The notes: a model not told the origin generated them from the letters alone. A stretch of DNA of 64,000 bases from Camarhynchus parvulus (GCF_901933205.1 NC_044597.1:1724126-1788125), one strand, 5' to 3'; shown: positions 33,592 to 62,684, counted from the first letter of the stretch. Numbers and translations are program-made.

Positions 33592-34849
33592 TTTTATAGA
33601 CAACTCCAGTCAGCACAGTCAGTTTTGCTTTAACATCAACACAGCCTGGGTCAAACTGAACAACCCCCAGTGCAGTGGCTGTTAGGAAGCTGTGCTTGTT
33701 CTGCCCCTCTCCCCCGGCAGCACTCCTGTCGTTGCCGTGATCACACCCCACCTTCTGCTGAGCCTTTCTCAGTCGTTTCTGCACATCATCGAATGCCAAT
33801 TTATCTAATGCCATCACCCCTTCTGCTTATCAGCATTCCCAGCAGCAGGAAGGACAGAGCCATGTGGGTACCAGGGTGTGCAGGCATGGTCAGCTCAGTT
33901 ACTTTAACCCACTGTTAAAGTGGGTTTTTCCCAGGGCCACTCTGTCCTGAGCACCAGCATTGGGTGCTGGTGAATCCATCACTCCTGCTCCTAAAGACTC
34001 AGAGCTGCAAGCAAACACCAGTGCTGGGAGCTGCCCAAATGCAGAAGGGAACTAAGAAGTCTAGAAGTTGACAATCAAATTTCAAACCAAACTAGTAACT
34101 TTAAGAAAACCCAAATTTCAGAACTTGGCATGACCTTTTCTGAAGTTAAATTAAAAACAACGCTCATTATTGAAGCTCCTTCACAGCTCTGCAGGACAAT
34201 CCTGTCTGCCTGTCGTAGTTTGATTATGCTTAAATACTTTACAACAGTAGTTCATTAGTTCCCAAGAGCATTCCAAATACCTGAACACATTCACTAAATT
34301 CATGGTTTCACACAGCAATTATGCTCTACTGGTAATTTAGTGGCACCTGGTGCATATTGCCTTTCCCAAACGTAGACTTTAAAATCTCAAATTCATAAAT
34401 ATTTGTATTTTAAATATCTAGTTTTACATGAATATTGGGTATTTCTAGCCTTTTTTCTTTCTGTTTCCAGGTTTTAGTTCAATAAGGAAACCATTTTACA
34501 TCACAATCTGATCTGACACCAACCTCACACCCCGTCACACCACAGTCTTTAAGAATCATTATTTAAAAACCTATTTCCTAACGCAAAACTAAAAGGAGTT
34601 ATGGGGAGAGTTGGACACCAGGCTTCACCCACAGGAGTTAAATAATATCTTGGCTGTTAATGAATGAGTCTGATTATTTTTTTTAAGTTAACATTCACCA
34701 GTTTGGCTTTACAACATTCTGACCCTGCCCATCACGTTAACAGCTTAACCTGAGAGCCCTTAAGGCAAATCTCACTTCTCATCAAGATACAGCTTTAAAT
34801 ATGAACTTTAGCAGTTGAAACTTTGAAGTAACTAAAAAAGAACCAAAAA

Positions 34850-52377
<17,528 letters not shown>

Positions 52378-52720
52378 GGCTCCGGGCCGGTCTCGGCGCG
52401 GGCCCGCGCGGGGCGGCCTGAGGCGAGTTCCGGCCGTTGTCCTCGCGCCTGCCCAACGGCCGCCCCACCCCGCGCCCCCGCCCATTGGCCAGCGCCCGGC
52501 GCTCGGCCAATCAGCGCCAGCGTGGCCGCCTCGCACCTCCCCGCGCAACGTGAGAAGCTCTGTTGGCCATGCGGCGTCGGCCGCCCGGCGAAGGCGGTGC
52601 TGCGCCGCGATTGGCCCCGCCCGCCGGCGCGCAGCCAATGGGAAAACAGCTCGCTCGTGCCTCCCGCCAATGAGCGGCCGCAGAGGCGCCGGTCGCCCGG
52701 AGACAGCGCCCCGAGCGCCC
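52378..52720 (-). promoter_or_regulatory. MEIOC CpG promoter with five CCAAT boxes
   Basis: CpG-rich DNA upstream of the MEIOC start has five CCAAT/ATTGG pentamers in 180 bp: ATTGG 52494-52498, CCAAT 52507-52511, ATTGG 52610-52614, CCAAT 52635-52639, CCAAT 52667-52671. Several have the NF-Y context (GGCCAATCAG, AGCCAATGGG). No TATA box is visible. The mixed orientation would allow divergent transcription. Confidence 0.75.
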
Positions 52721-52734
52721 CCTCCAGACTCGGT

Positions 52735-53140
52735 CACCGCCGGGCCCTGTCACCCTCCGGATCCTATCACCTCCGGGCCCTGTCACCACCGAGCTCTGTC
52801 ACCGTCCTGACCCTGTCACCGTCCTGACCCTGTCACCTCTGGGCCCTGTGACCCCCTGACCGGGTCACCCCCAGGCCCGGTCACCTCCCGGGCCCTGTCA
52901 CCTCCGGGCCCTATCACCCCTCCGGACCCTGCCACACCCTGGACCCTGTCACCTGTCCCAACCCTGTCACCCCCAGACCCTGCCACCCCCCCGGGCCCTG
53001 TCACCCCCAAACCCTGTCACCCCCCAACCCTGTCACACCCCTGACCCTGTCACCTCTCCAGACTCTGTCACACCCCTGACCCTGTCAGCCCTTGGACCCT
53101 GTCACCCCCCAGCCCTGTCACCCCCGGCCCTGTCCCTCAG
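52735..53140. repeat. GC-rich minisatellite CCCTGTCACC, ~20-bp units
   Basis: About 20 units of the form (G/A)CCCTGTCACC with variable 6-11 bp spacers (CCCCAGA, TCCGGG, CCCTGA) follow the MEIOC promoter. Confidence 0.9.
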
Positions 53141-53777
53141 CCCCCCACAGCTGCTGGGCCCGGGGAGCTGTGGCCTGGCCAGGGGACTGCCACCCAGGAG
53201 CTGGTGACCCCAGACTCTGCACACCTGTAAAGGTACACAAGCCGAGGATTTCCTCAATTTGAGCTGTAATTTTGCTATTTAATGATTGCACCAAGATTAG
53301 ATAACCTGGATTGGGATGGCTGAGACTCTGTATCTGCAAAGGGGCTTTGGTGGCAGCTCAGGTGGTGACAGTGACACCCAGAGTGGCTCCTGCATGGTGG
53401 CACAGCCCTTCCATGGCAGCCCTGACTGGGTTTCCTCTCCTCAGTCCTGCTCATCTCTCACAGGAGCAAGAGGAGCCCTCTGTCACTCCTCACAGGTGAC
53501 ACAGCCGTCCCCAAGCGAGGTGTCCCAGAGCCCCAGGGCAGCTGGGCTGGCAGAGAATCCGCAGGGGAGCTGGGACAAGCAGGGGGTCACAGCCCGTGTT
53601 TGTTTATACTTTTCATTGTTGCTGCTGGTTTAGATACTCTGCCAGCGCAGGACTGTCACTGTTCTCACAGAAAATGACTAAGAAAGGCTCTGAAGCCACA
53701 CCCAACTTGTTTTCACTTCTAAAGATACTTTGTGTTGCACTCCTCCCGCTGTTTTAAGGAACCTGCAGACAGCATTT

Positions 53778-54166
53778 TGTGACAGTGCTCACAGGGGTTT
53801 TCGGATTGGGGAAGAGATGAGGATCTGACTCCATGTTTCAGAAGGCTTGATCTATTATTTTTTATGATATATATTATATTAAAACTATACTAAAAGAATA
53901 GAAGAAAAGGTTTCATCAGAAGGCTAGCTAAGAATAGAAAAACAAAGAATGATAACAAAGGTTTGTGGCTCGGGGCTCTGTGTCCAAGCCAGCTGACTGT
54001 GATTGGCCATTGATTAGAAACAACCACATGAGACCAATCACAGATGCACCTGTTGCATTCCACAGCAGCAGATAATCAATGTTTACATTTTGTTCCTGAG
54101 GCCTCTCAGCTTCTCAGGAGGAAAAATCCTAAGGAAGGGATTTTTCATGAAAAGATGTCTGTGACA
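53778..54166 (-). mobile_element. Solo LTR, family 1 copy D (389 bp, TSD GCATTT)
   Basis: A minus-strand copy flanked by exact GCATTT duplications (53772-53777 and 54167-54172). It carries the same inverted CCAAT pair as the other copies. Confidence 0.92.
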
Positions 54167-54437
54167 GCATTTTTGCTGCCACCCCTCTCTGGGCCACTCA
54201 GGGCAGTAAGAAGCAGATGTTATTTTATGAATCTTGGTTTTTTTTGTGCTGCCTTACATCTCCCACTTCCTCAGTGTGTGCTGCCAGCCCTCAGGATCAT
54301 GGGGAGGGCAGCCAGCTCTGCCCAGCCCCTTCCTAAATCCACCCAGGGACTGCAGACACAGATGTTCTCTCTGCTGGAAGGCAGAGGATTCACTCCAGGA
54401 GATGAGGGGGTCATCAGTGAAGGTCTTGGTTCCAGGG

Positions 54438-55059
54438 TGTGAAAAATGTGTATTTTATGATTGGCTTTTGGCAAATATTAAAATGAATATTATATGTGTT
54501 ATGTTAGAAAGTGATGCTGTATTAATTTTCTTAAGTAATGTGTTAAATATAGTTTTAGGCTATAAGGTTAAAATAGAAACGATGCTATGTAGGATACTTT
54601 TTTAAAGAAAGGACTCACAGCGAGATAGCAGCCACAGGACACCTAAATCTTTCAGAGAAAAAGAATTTATTGCTCCTTTATCAGAAGAAATGAACTTCTT
54701 CCCGCCTTTCTCAGCTCTGAAGACACCTTAGGATTCAGAGGAAGAAGCTGACACTGACCAGACAGAATCCTGTATTTGAATGGAATTTATCCATCATGTA
54801 TGAGGTGTATAAATATGCAACAGGCTGTTGCTTTTAAGGGTTAACCCTCTGTTAACGTGGGTCCTTTATCAGGCTTATTTTGCCCAGAAAGAGGTACCTG
54901 GACTGTCCATAACTCTTTGTTTTTATTGTCTCACATTGTCCTAATCCAAATTGTCCAAAATTATTATTACTCTAATTACATTACTATTTTCATAACCATT
55001 TTATTACTATTAAACATTTAAAATTTTAAAAACAAGTGATTCACACAGGATTTTTCACA
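54438..55059 (+). mobile_element. Solo LTR, family 2 (622 bp, TSD CAGGG)
   Basis: It begins TGTGAAAAATG and ends TTTTTCACA, with exact CAGGG duplications at 54433-54437 and 55060-55064. It matches the element at 23205-23818 throughout. Confidence 0.92.
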
Positions 55060-55664
55060 CAGGGTGTGTCCCAAATCCACAGAGCTGTGGGGCAGGGATT
55101 TGGGGCTGGCTCAGGTGTGGGCTGTGGTCCCCCTTAGTCCCAGATCTGCAGAGAAGTCAGTGTGATCTTTGCACTTGGTTTGGGGGAGCTTTGCTTTGTT
55201 TTTCCCCCTCTTTTGAGATGGTGAGAAGTGGGGAAGCATGGCCACAGCTATTCCCTATAAATTAATACATTGCATTTCCTGCATTTCTTGCTGCAAGGAA
55301 CTCCCTTAAGGCCACAGAGCAGAGATCTGGGAAGCTGAGAGCACTGAGAATTCCCCAAAACTCATCCTTGAGCCAGATCTCACTGCTGGCTGAGCCTCCT
55401 GCCTGGGCACCTCTCCAGCTGTGCAGGACAAAGGTGTCAGCATTGTCACCTGCTGGGGTCTGGCCACTGCCATCCTGAAGCTTGTTTGCAATATTTAACA
55501 ACCACTTTCTGTGATTTCTGTCGAGGGACAATGAAAGTGCTCAGCTGCAGGCAGGGGCAGCAGGGTCTCACTGCAGGAAACTGAATCCTTGCACTGCTGG
55601 AATCAGCCCACAGCAGTTTGAGGCACTGACCCCAATTTCTTCTTCCCCTCACTGACCACTTTGG

Positions 55665-55990
55665 CCAGTGGTGAATTCTCCTCGGTGCCAGTTTTCCATG
55701 GACCTGGCAATCCCTCTGGGTCCCAGCTGACTCAAATTATATTGCTATTTTTATTACCATTTTATTACTATTAAGCATTTAAAATTTTTAAAAACAAGTG
55801 ATTCACACAGGGTTTTTCACACAGAGTGTGTCCCAAATCCACAGAGCTGTGGGGCAGGGATTGGTGAATTCTCTTCGGTGCCAGTTTTCCATGGTCCTGG
55901 CAATCCCTCTGGGTCCCAGCTAACTCAAATTATATTGCTATTTTTATAACCATTTTATTACTATTAAACATTTAAAATTTTAAAAACCAC
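55665..55990. repeat. Local duplications containing a piece of LTR family 2
   Basis: TGGTGAATTCTC, CGGTGCCAGTTTTCCATGG and TGGCAATCCCTCTGGGTCCC occur at about 55668 and again at 55863. Between them, 55760-55862 repeats the LTR end plus flank found at 55000-55100, including GTGTGTCCCAAATCCACAGA. A third piece of the LTR tail is at 55920-55985. Confidence 0.88.
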
Positions 55991-56445
55991 CCTGGTACCT
56001 GTTCAAGGCAGTAAGCAGCAGTTACAATCAGCATTAATATTTTATTATGCTGTCAAAGCCCACGCAGGGAGCTGCTGGGACAGGCTGCTAACGTGTTAAA
56101 GTTCCCAGGATGTTTGGGTTGGCTTTGGGGTCGGACTGTTTGCCATCACCTCCCTGAGAACACAAACCTCAGAGCACAGCTGGGATTTCATGATTTCATC
56201 TCTCTGAACACCACGCAGGGGGATGAGCTCTGTGAAGGAGCCATTGTCACCTCTCAGCACCACTCCTGCAGTGCGAGCTGCTTCTCCAGAGCAAAACACA
56301 ATTTCCAGTGAATCCCATGGGGATCCCCATCCCAAAGTCTGGCTGGAAGCTCCTGGTGCTCAGGCAGGACCAGAGGAGCAGATCTGCAGTGGTGAGCAAT
56401 GGGCTGGGAATTATTGAATTTGCAGGGAACCTCAACAAGGGGGAG

Positions 56446-56839
56446 TGTGACCGTGTTCACAGGGGTTGTCAGGTCAGGGAAGAGACGAGAATGTTGACTC
56501 CATGTCCAGAAGGCTTGATTTATTATTTTATGATATATATTATATTAAAACTATACTAAAAAGAATAGAAGGAAAAGGTTCATCTCAGAAGGCTAGCTAA
56601 GCTAAGAACAGAATGGCAAAGAATGAAAACAAAGGTCTGTGGCTCGGACAGAGAGAGAGAGCCAGCTGTGCCGTGACTGGTCACTAATTCCAAACATCCA
56701 CACAAGACCAATCACAGATGCACCTGTTGCATTCCACAGCAGCAGATAACCATTGTTTACATTTCGTTTCTGAGGCCCCTCAGCTTCTCAGAAAGAAAAA
56801 TCCTAAAGAAAGGATTTTAATGAAAAGATGTCTGTGACA
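56446..56839 (-). mobile_element. Solo LTR, family 1 copy E (394 bp, TSD GGGGAG)
   Basis: A minus-strand copy with exact GGGGAG duplications (56440-56445 and 56840-56845). Confidence 0.92.
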
Positions 56840-56845
56840 GGGGAG

Positions 56846-57700
56846 AGAGAAATTATGTATCTGACTCCATGGATATCAGCAGGCTAATTAATTACTTTAT
56901 TATACTATATTATTCTATATTATATTACATTACATCTAAACTGAATCTGCCAAACAGTCACTCTGCACACACTGCACAGAATCTCGTGGCTGTCAGTGAC
57001 AGTCCTGACACACACACACACACACCTGGCCCTGACAGGCCAAGGAAACAAAACCCCATCACTGTGGGTAAACAATCTCCATGTTGCATTTTGTCACAGA
57101 CATATTTTTTGAAAAATACTTTTGCTAAGATTTTTCTTCTAAGAAGCTGAGAGGCCTCAGGAACGAAATGCAAACAATGATTATCTGCTGCTGTGGAATG
57201 CAACAGGTGCATCTGTGATTGGTCTCATGTGGTTGTTTCTAATTAATGGCCAATCACAGTCAGCTGGCTTGGACTCTGCTCAGTCACAAGATTTTATTAT
57301 CATTCCATTCCTTTCCTTGCTAGCATTCTGATGAAATCCCTTCTTCTATTCTTTTAGTATAGTTTTAGTATGTAATTTTCTTTTAATATAATATGCATCA
57401 TAAAATAATAAATCAGCCTTCTGAAACATAGAATCAAGATTCTCATTTCTTCCCTTGTCCTGAGACCCCTGCAAACACCACTACACATTCTACTTTTGCA
57501 CAAACACAGGCACAGAAAAGAAGAATATTCTTGGGAAGAATTGTGCCTTGCTTTTCTTTGTGAAGAGAAATGTGGGGGTACAGGGGATGGGTTGGAGGAG
57601 CCCTGAGCCCTGTGGGGACGAGCCAGGCCTGGCTGTGACACCTTTGAGATGTTGGGTGACACCTCTGAGCTCCCATTGCTGCCCCTCAGGCTCACTCACC
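56846..57700. mobile_element. Possible older LTR-like element split by copy F
   Basis: 56846-57091 and 57486-57700 flank copy F. They seem to be halves of one older repeat, because the sequence at the break fits CATTT|element|CATTC. It holds an A/T-rich start with TGACTCCATGGATATCAGCA and an (AC)n at 57009-57026. Class and ends are uncertain. Confidence 0.4.
57092..57485 (+). mobile_element. Solo LTR, family 1 copy F (394 bp)
   Basis: It begins TGTCACAGACAT and ends CACCACTACA, with flanks CATTT and CATTC (one mismatch). Its orientation is opposite to copy E, which ends 252 bp before it. Confidence 0.88.
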
Positions 57701-57879
57701 TGGGATTGTTATCAAATATAAACAACCATCAGTGTCAGCCAGGTGCTGCTGAAAGGGAAGGCCCGTCAGGGAAAGTTAAACCATTAGCTGTCATTGCAGG
57801 AGACCACGATCCCTGGTTTACAACAGCTGCTGTGCAGCCTCTTTGGAACAGGAACACAATCAAAGCCAGATGAAAAATG

Positions 57880-58330
57880 AAATTAAAATAAATAAATGAA
57901 AACAGAATAAAATTTTAAAAAATTATGTACAATTAAAAAATTAAATTCATATTATGTTTATTATACATGAAAATATAGCATCCTATATTATAACATACAA
58001 TAATATGTTAATAATATAAATAATATGTTAATAATATATAATATAATATAATATAATATAATATAATATAATATAATATAATATAATATAATATAATATA
58101 ATATAATATAATATAATATAACAGGTCAATAATAGAATATAATGTAATGCAATATACTATAATATAATATAATGTAATGTAATATATTATGCGTTATAAC
58201 ATACAATATGCTACACAATATATAATGTAAATATTATCATTAATATAACAATATTACCACAAATAGTTATTATTTGCATTATTAATTAATCAAAACCACA
58301 TTAAAATATAATTAAATAATTCAAATAATT
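57880..58330. repeat. A/T-rich region with (ATAAT)n microsatellite
   Basis: About 450 bp of nearly pure A/T contain a clean 5-bp repeat (ATAAT)n at about 58033-58120. It ends abruptly at the GC-rich promoter at 58335. Confidence 0.9.
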
Positions 58331-58334
58331 AAAG

Positions 58335-58734
58335 CAGGGGTTGCCTGGTGGCCCGGCCCCGCTCAGTCTCACACCACGGCACTCGGCCCATCCCGGGACC
58401 GGCACCGGGACCGACCCCGCGGATCCCCGGGAATACCGGGACCGGCCGGAACCCTCGGCCCCGCCCACCCCGCCCAGATGACCAATCCCCGCAGTTCTCC
58501 TGAAGATTGACAGCAGAACGTCCCGCCCCTCACAGCCAGCCCGATGGGCGGGGCGTTACGTGACGCACCCGTCATTGCCTTGAGCGGCGGGCAGAGTGAC
58601 CAATCAGAAGGCGGATTTGCTCAAGGGGCGTGGCCTCTCCGCCCTCGAGGCCCCGCCCCGGTGCGCCGTGGCGCCTGCGCTGCGCCGCCCCCTGGCGGCC
58701 GCGGGCAGGGCCTGTCGGTCGGCGCTGCGGCAAC
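58335..58734 (+). promoter_or_regulatory. CpG promoter of the rightmost gene
   Basis: A sharp change to CpG-rich DNA includes CCAAT boxes (GACCAATCCC about 58479, GACCAATCAG about 58598), GC boxes (GGGCGGGGCG about 58550) and TTACGTGACGC at 58555-58565, a CRE/E-box-like element. The start codon lies in CAACATGGCGG, a YY1-like motif. Confidence 0.7.
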
Positions 58735-58746
58735 ATGGCGGGGCGG
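58735..58746 (+). CDS. GPATCH8: First coding exon (four codons, MAGR), probably GPATCH8; gene continues beyond the window
   Basis: ATGGCGGGGCGG is followed by a strong donor, GTAAGT, directly downstream of a CpG promoter. Four residues cannot identify a protein. The name rests on two inferences. In human, GPATCH8 is the next gene beyond FZD2 from MEIOC and lies head-to-head with it, as here. Human GPATCH8 begins MADRFSRF, so an exon 1 coding MA-x-R followed by a long first intron is plausible. No exon coding FSRFNED-like sequence was found before 64000. GPATCH8 is a G-patch and zinc-finger protein linked to RNA splicing. Confidence 0.42.
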
Positions 58747-58989
58747 GTAAGTGGGGGGGACACGGACCGGCCGCTGTCGCCCATCCCCTGCCCCCTCCTC
58801 CGCTCCTGCTCCTCCCTGCGCCGCCGCGGCTTTGCGAGCTTCTCGCAGCCCCGCTGCCAAGAGGCCGCTCAGCCCTTGGGGGGTCCCCCGGCAGCGCTGT
58901 GAGGCTGTGGGGACCCCCTCGCCCCCAGCGGTGTGAGGGGTCCTGGCGGTGCTGTGAGGGTGTGGAGACCCCCGGCGGTGTGGGGGCCT

Positions 58990-60275
58990 GGGGGGGTCAC
59001 CCCTCTCTCGGTGTTCCCCGGGGCTTTCCGGAGCCTGAGGTGGCCTCTTGGTGATGTGGCATGTGGGACAGGACTGGGGTTCCTTTGGAGCCGGGGCAAG
59101 GGTGACCCGTGTCCGTGTGGGGCAGGACTTTAGGGTCCCCCAGGTTCCGGGTGGCCCCTTGGCAATGTGGGGTGTGGGACAGGGCTGGGGGTTCCCTCAG
59201 GAGCACGGTGACCCCTCTCCGTGTGCGTGTGAGGCAGCATTTAGGGTTCCCTGAGGGTGTTGTGAGGTTGCAGTGGCCTTGTGGGGTGCAGAGCTGGATT
59301 TTGGGGTTTCCTGGGGATGCTCAGAGCCTGTGGTGACCCCTTGGTGCTGTGATGAGTGTAGGGCTCCCTAAGTAGCTGGGGTGCAGGATTTTGGGGTCCC
59401 CTGAGGGTGCAGGGAAGCTCAGGGGTGTCTCCGTGCTGCTGTCAGGATTTAGAGTCCCCTAAATGTGCTGAGAGGCTTTGGTGACCCCTGTCCCTGTGAG
59501 CAAGGACCTTTAGGGATACTGTGACAGGGGGTGTGAGCCCTTTGTGCTCTGGGATGTGGGGCAGAATTTTAGGGTCCCCCAGGGGTGCTCTGGGACCCAG
59601 GTGGCCCCTTGGCATTTTGAGGTGTGGGGCAGGACTGGGGGTTCCCTCAGGAGCAGGGGACCCTTCTCCTTGTGGGTGTGAGGCAGCATTTAGGGTTTCC
59701 TGAGGGTGCAGAGCTGGATTTTGGGGTTTCCTGGGGGTGCTCAGAGGCTGTGGTGACCCCTTGGTGCTGTGGGATGAGTGTAGGGCTCCCTCAGGGGTTG
59801 TGGTGCAGGATTTTGGGGTCCCCTGAGGGTGCAGTGAAGCCCAGGGGTGTCTCAGTGCTGCTGTCAGGATTTGGGGTCCCCGGGGTGCTGTGAAGCTCTG
59901 GTGACCCCTGTCCCTGTGTAGGGATGCTGTGACATGGGGTGTGAGCCCTTGCTGCTCTGGGATGTGAGGCAGAATTTTGGGATTCCCTGAGGAGCCTCTG
60001 GGGTGCTCCTGTCTCCATGGGGTGTGCAGGAAGAATTTAGGGTCCCCTAAAGGTGCTGTGAAGCTCTGGTAACCCCTTTTCCTGTCAGCAAGGACCTTTA
60101 GGGATGCTGTGACAGGGGGTGTGAGCCCTTGGTGCTGTGGGATGTGGGGCAGAATTTTGGGATTCTCTGAGGGGTCTCTGTGAATCTGGGGTGCCCCAGT
60201 CTCCGTGGGGTGTGCAGCAAGATTTTAGGGTCCCCTAAAGGTGCTGTGAGGCTCTGGTGACCCCTTGGTGCTGTG
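58990..60275. repeat. Complex GC-rich tandem repeats in intron 1 of the rightmost gene
   Basis: Blocks built of TTTTGGGGTCCCCTGAGGGT, GCTGTGAAGCTCTGGTGACC and GTGACAGGGGGTGTGAGCCC recur. A higher-order period of about 417 bp is visible (CCCCTTGGTGCTGTG at 59337 and 59757), with a diverged copy from 60085. Confidence 0.85.
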
Positions 60276-62390
60276 GGATTTGGGGAGATTTTCTCACATT
60301 ATAAAACAGCCACGTGCTGTTTTATAATGTGGATCCAACTTTTGCTGTGTGGAAACACCTTAAGGGTTGTGCAGTGATTTTATTCTGTATTAATTAAAAA
60401 ATTTAAAAACTCCCTTTTTAGTGATAGATCACATCAACAAGTGGCCAGAAAGGCTTTAAAATGTGAAGGAACAGCTTTGATTATGAAATCCCTTCTTGTG
60501 GTGCCTGCACATCCCCTTTTTTTTCAGGTGTCCAGGTGCTGCAGGATGTGTTTGCATTGCTCTGCTCTTTGCCAGGAGCTCAGTCATGCTTTGTTGGGTG
60601 TCAGCCTGGGAAAGTCACATTTTTCATTCTTGGCCAAGTCATTCAGTGGTTGAAGTGCTGGGGAATTGGTTTTCCAAGTGCTTTTTTCATTGTGCTGGGC
60701 TGGTGGATGGAGGGCAGCTGGTGCAGTGCTGTGGTGCAGAGCAGGGCTGAGGAATCTGCTGTGCATCCACAGCCACCCCTGAAATGTGCTGAGTAATTGA
60801 GAAAAACCCCACATTTTGTGGTCTGTCTCTTATTAGCAGCTTTTCCTCTGCTCCACATCCCTCCTTGCGCCTTCTTTTCTTCATCTCACCCTTTGCACTT
60901 ACCCAGGGAAATCTGTGAGCCTTGTCTGGATTTTTTCAGCATTCTGTTGCCCAGAACAGGAGCTCAGTGCTCTGGTCAGTGCTGAGATCATTTTACTCAC
61001 ACTGGATGTGGTTCTGAGGCTCCCTGGGCCCTCCCAGCTGTGTCCTCAGGGAACACCCTGGTGCGTGCTGAGTGCAGGAATTGGGACTGGGCATGTGGGG
61101 AGGATGGAGAAAGATCAACCTCAACGTTATTCTTCTGCTTTGAGCTTTTCTGCTACTAAAAAATGTGAGAAAAATTTGACCAACTTGGAAACCTGGTGTA
61201 GGAAAGGGGGATTTATGTGAATTTAGAGGAAAGATTGATGTTTAGCTGCCTCCTAATCTGGCACTTGGTTGAGTGATGCTCTGCTTGGGTTATCAGGAAG
61301 CTCCTCACAGTGTTTTCATGATTTGCCTACAAATGCAGTTGTTGCAGAATTACCAGGTTGTTTAATGTTGCAGAGAGGATCCTTAAACTGAGTGTTCCAT
61401 CTCACTCTCCAGGCTGGGTCTGATCCTTCAAATGCTTTCCAAGGGAGCTGCCTGCTCCTTCCAGCAGTGCTGGGGAGGCTGAGGGCAGGGGGGGCAGGCA
61501 GCAGCCCCCTGGGCTGTGACCCAGAGCTGTGTCTGGGTAAACACAGAGCACTTGGTGGGAGGATGGAGGTGTGTGAGAGCTCCAGGCACAACAGGTGAGC
61601 TGATGCTGGAACACAGGTGCTGTTCTGTTGTCAGCGTTTTTAACAGGTGCTTCAACCTGCAAGGTGGGAAGAGGAGCTTCAGTGACTCCTCCTGCCCTGC
61701 AAATCTGTTCTGCAATGCCATTTAGAGCTTAATCTCTTTTGCTGGGCTGGTGTGATTTGATTTGTGCACGTACAGTCTCACAGGGAGAAGTGAATGGCTG
61801 TCCTGATGTACCAGAGAGACAAAATATTGAAACATTTTGAATAATTCGGGTGAATGATAAGCCAAATCTGATTAATTGTGTGATGCTGTTTCAGGTGTGC
61901 TCCCCTAATTGCACTGGGGCTCTCCATGGCAAGGAAGAGATGGTGATTAGCGGTGATTGAAGTTTACAGGAAAAACAGTTTATGGTGATTAGAAATAATG
62001 GCTGTTTCTGTAATAATTTATTCTGTATCTCTGCATGGGGATCATTAGGCACACAGAGCACTGAGGCATCTGCAGGAGAGGGAATGGTGGGAGGCTGCTC
62101 TGTCTGTAGCTGGTTATGGGCCTCTTGTACCAAGAAAACCCCTGGAAGTTCCCTGGGGCTGTCTGTAACTAATTGATTTGAGCTACATCAGGAATTAGTT
62201 CCCTAAGGGATCTAGAAATGCCAGGTGATTTCTGTGCCTTGTCCCAGTGAGTGGATCCACTACAAGCTGCATTTCTGCTGTGTCTGCACAGGGGCAGCCT
62301 GCTCCTCACACACCCTGTGTGTGCAGGGTGCTCTTGTGCAGACACTGGTGTGGTTTTCTGGAGGGATTTGAGATTTCTAATAGCTGAACT
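60276..62390. other. Intronic sequence without recognised features
   Basis: Downstream of the first exon, no exon, clear repeat or RNA gene was recognised. It is ordinary mixed-composition intron DNA. Confidence 0.5.
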
Positions 62391-62394
62391 TGTG

Positions 62395-62639
62395 TAACAG
62401 TCCATGGTTAGAAATAGTGGCTGTTTTAGGGGTGTCCCTGGTGTAAAACTCCCATTTTTGTTCCTCTGCTCTTTGGGGCTGCTTTCCCACCCAGTGCCAC
62501 CCCTGCCATGGCAGGGACACCTTCCACTGTCCCAGGGTGCTCCAACCTGGCCTTGGGCACTGCCAGGGATCCAGGAGCAGCCACAGCTGCTCTGGGCACC
62601 CTGCCCACCCTCACAGGGAACAATTCCTAACATTTAATG

Positions 62640-62640
<1 letters not shown>
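62395..62640 (-). mobile_element. CR1-type LINE 3' fragment
   Basis: CCACCCCTGCCATGGCAGGG, CACCTTCCACTGTCCCAGGG, CAACCTGGCCTTGGGCACTG and CCCTCACAGGGAACAATTCC are a CR1 tail in reverse complement. The element runs into a TA-rich microsatellite. Confidence 0.88.
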
Positions 62641-62684
<44 letters not shown>

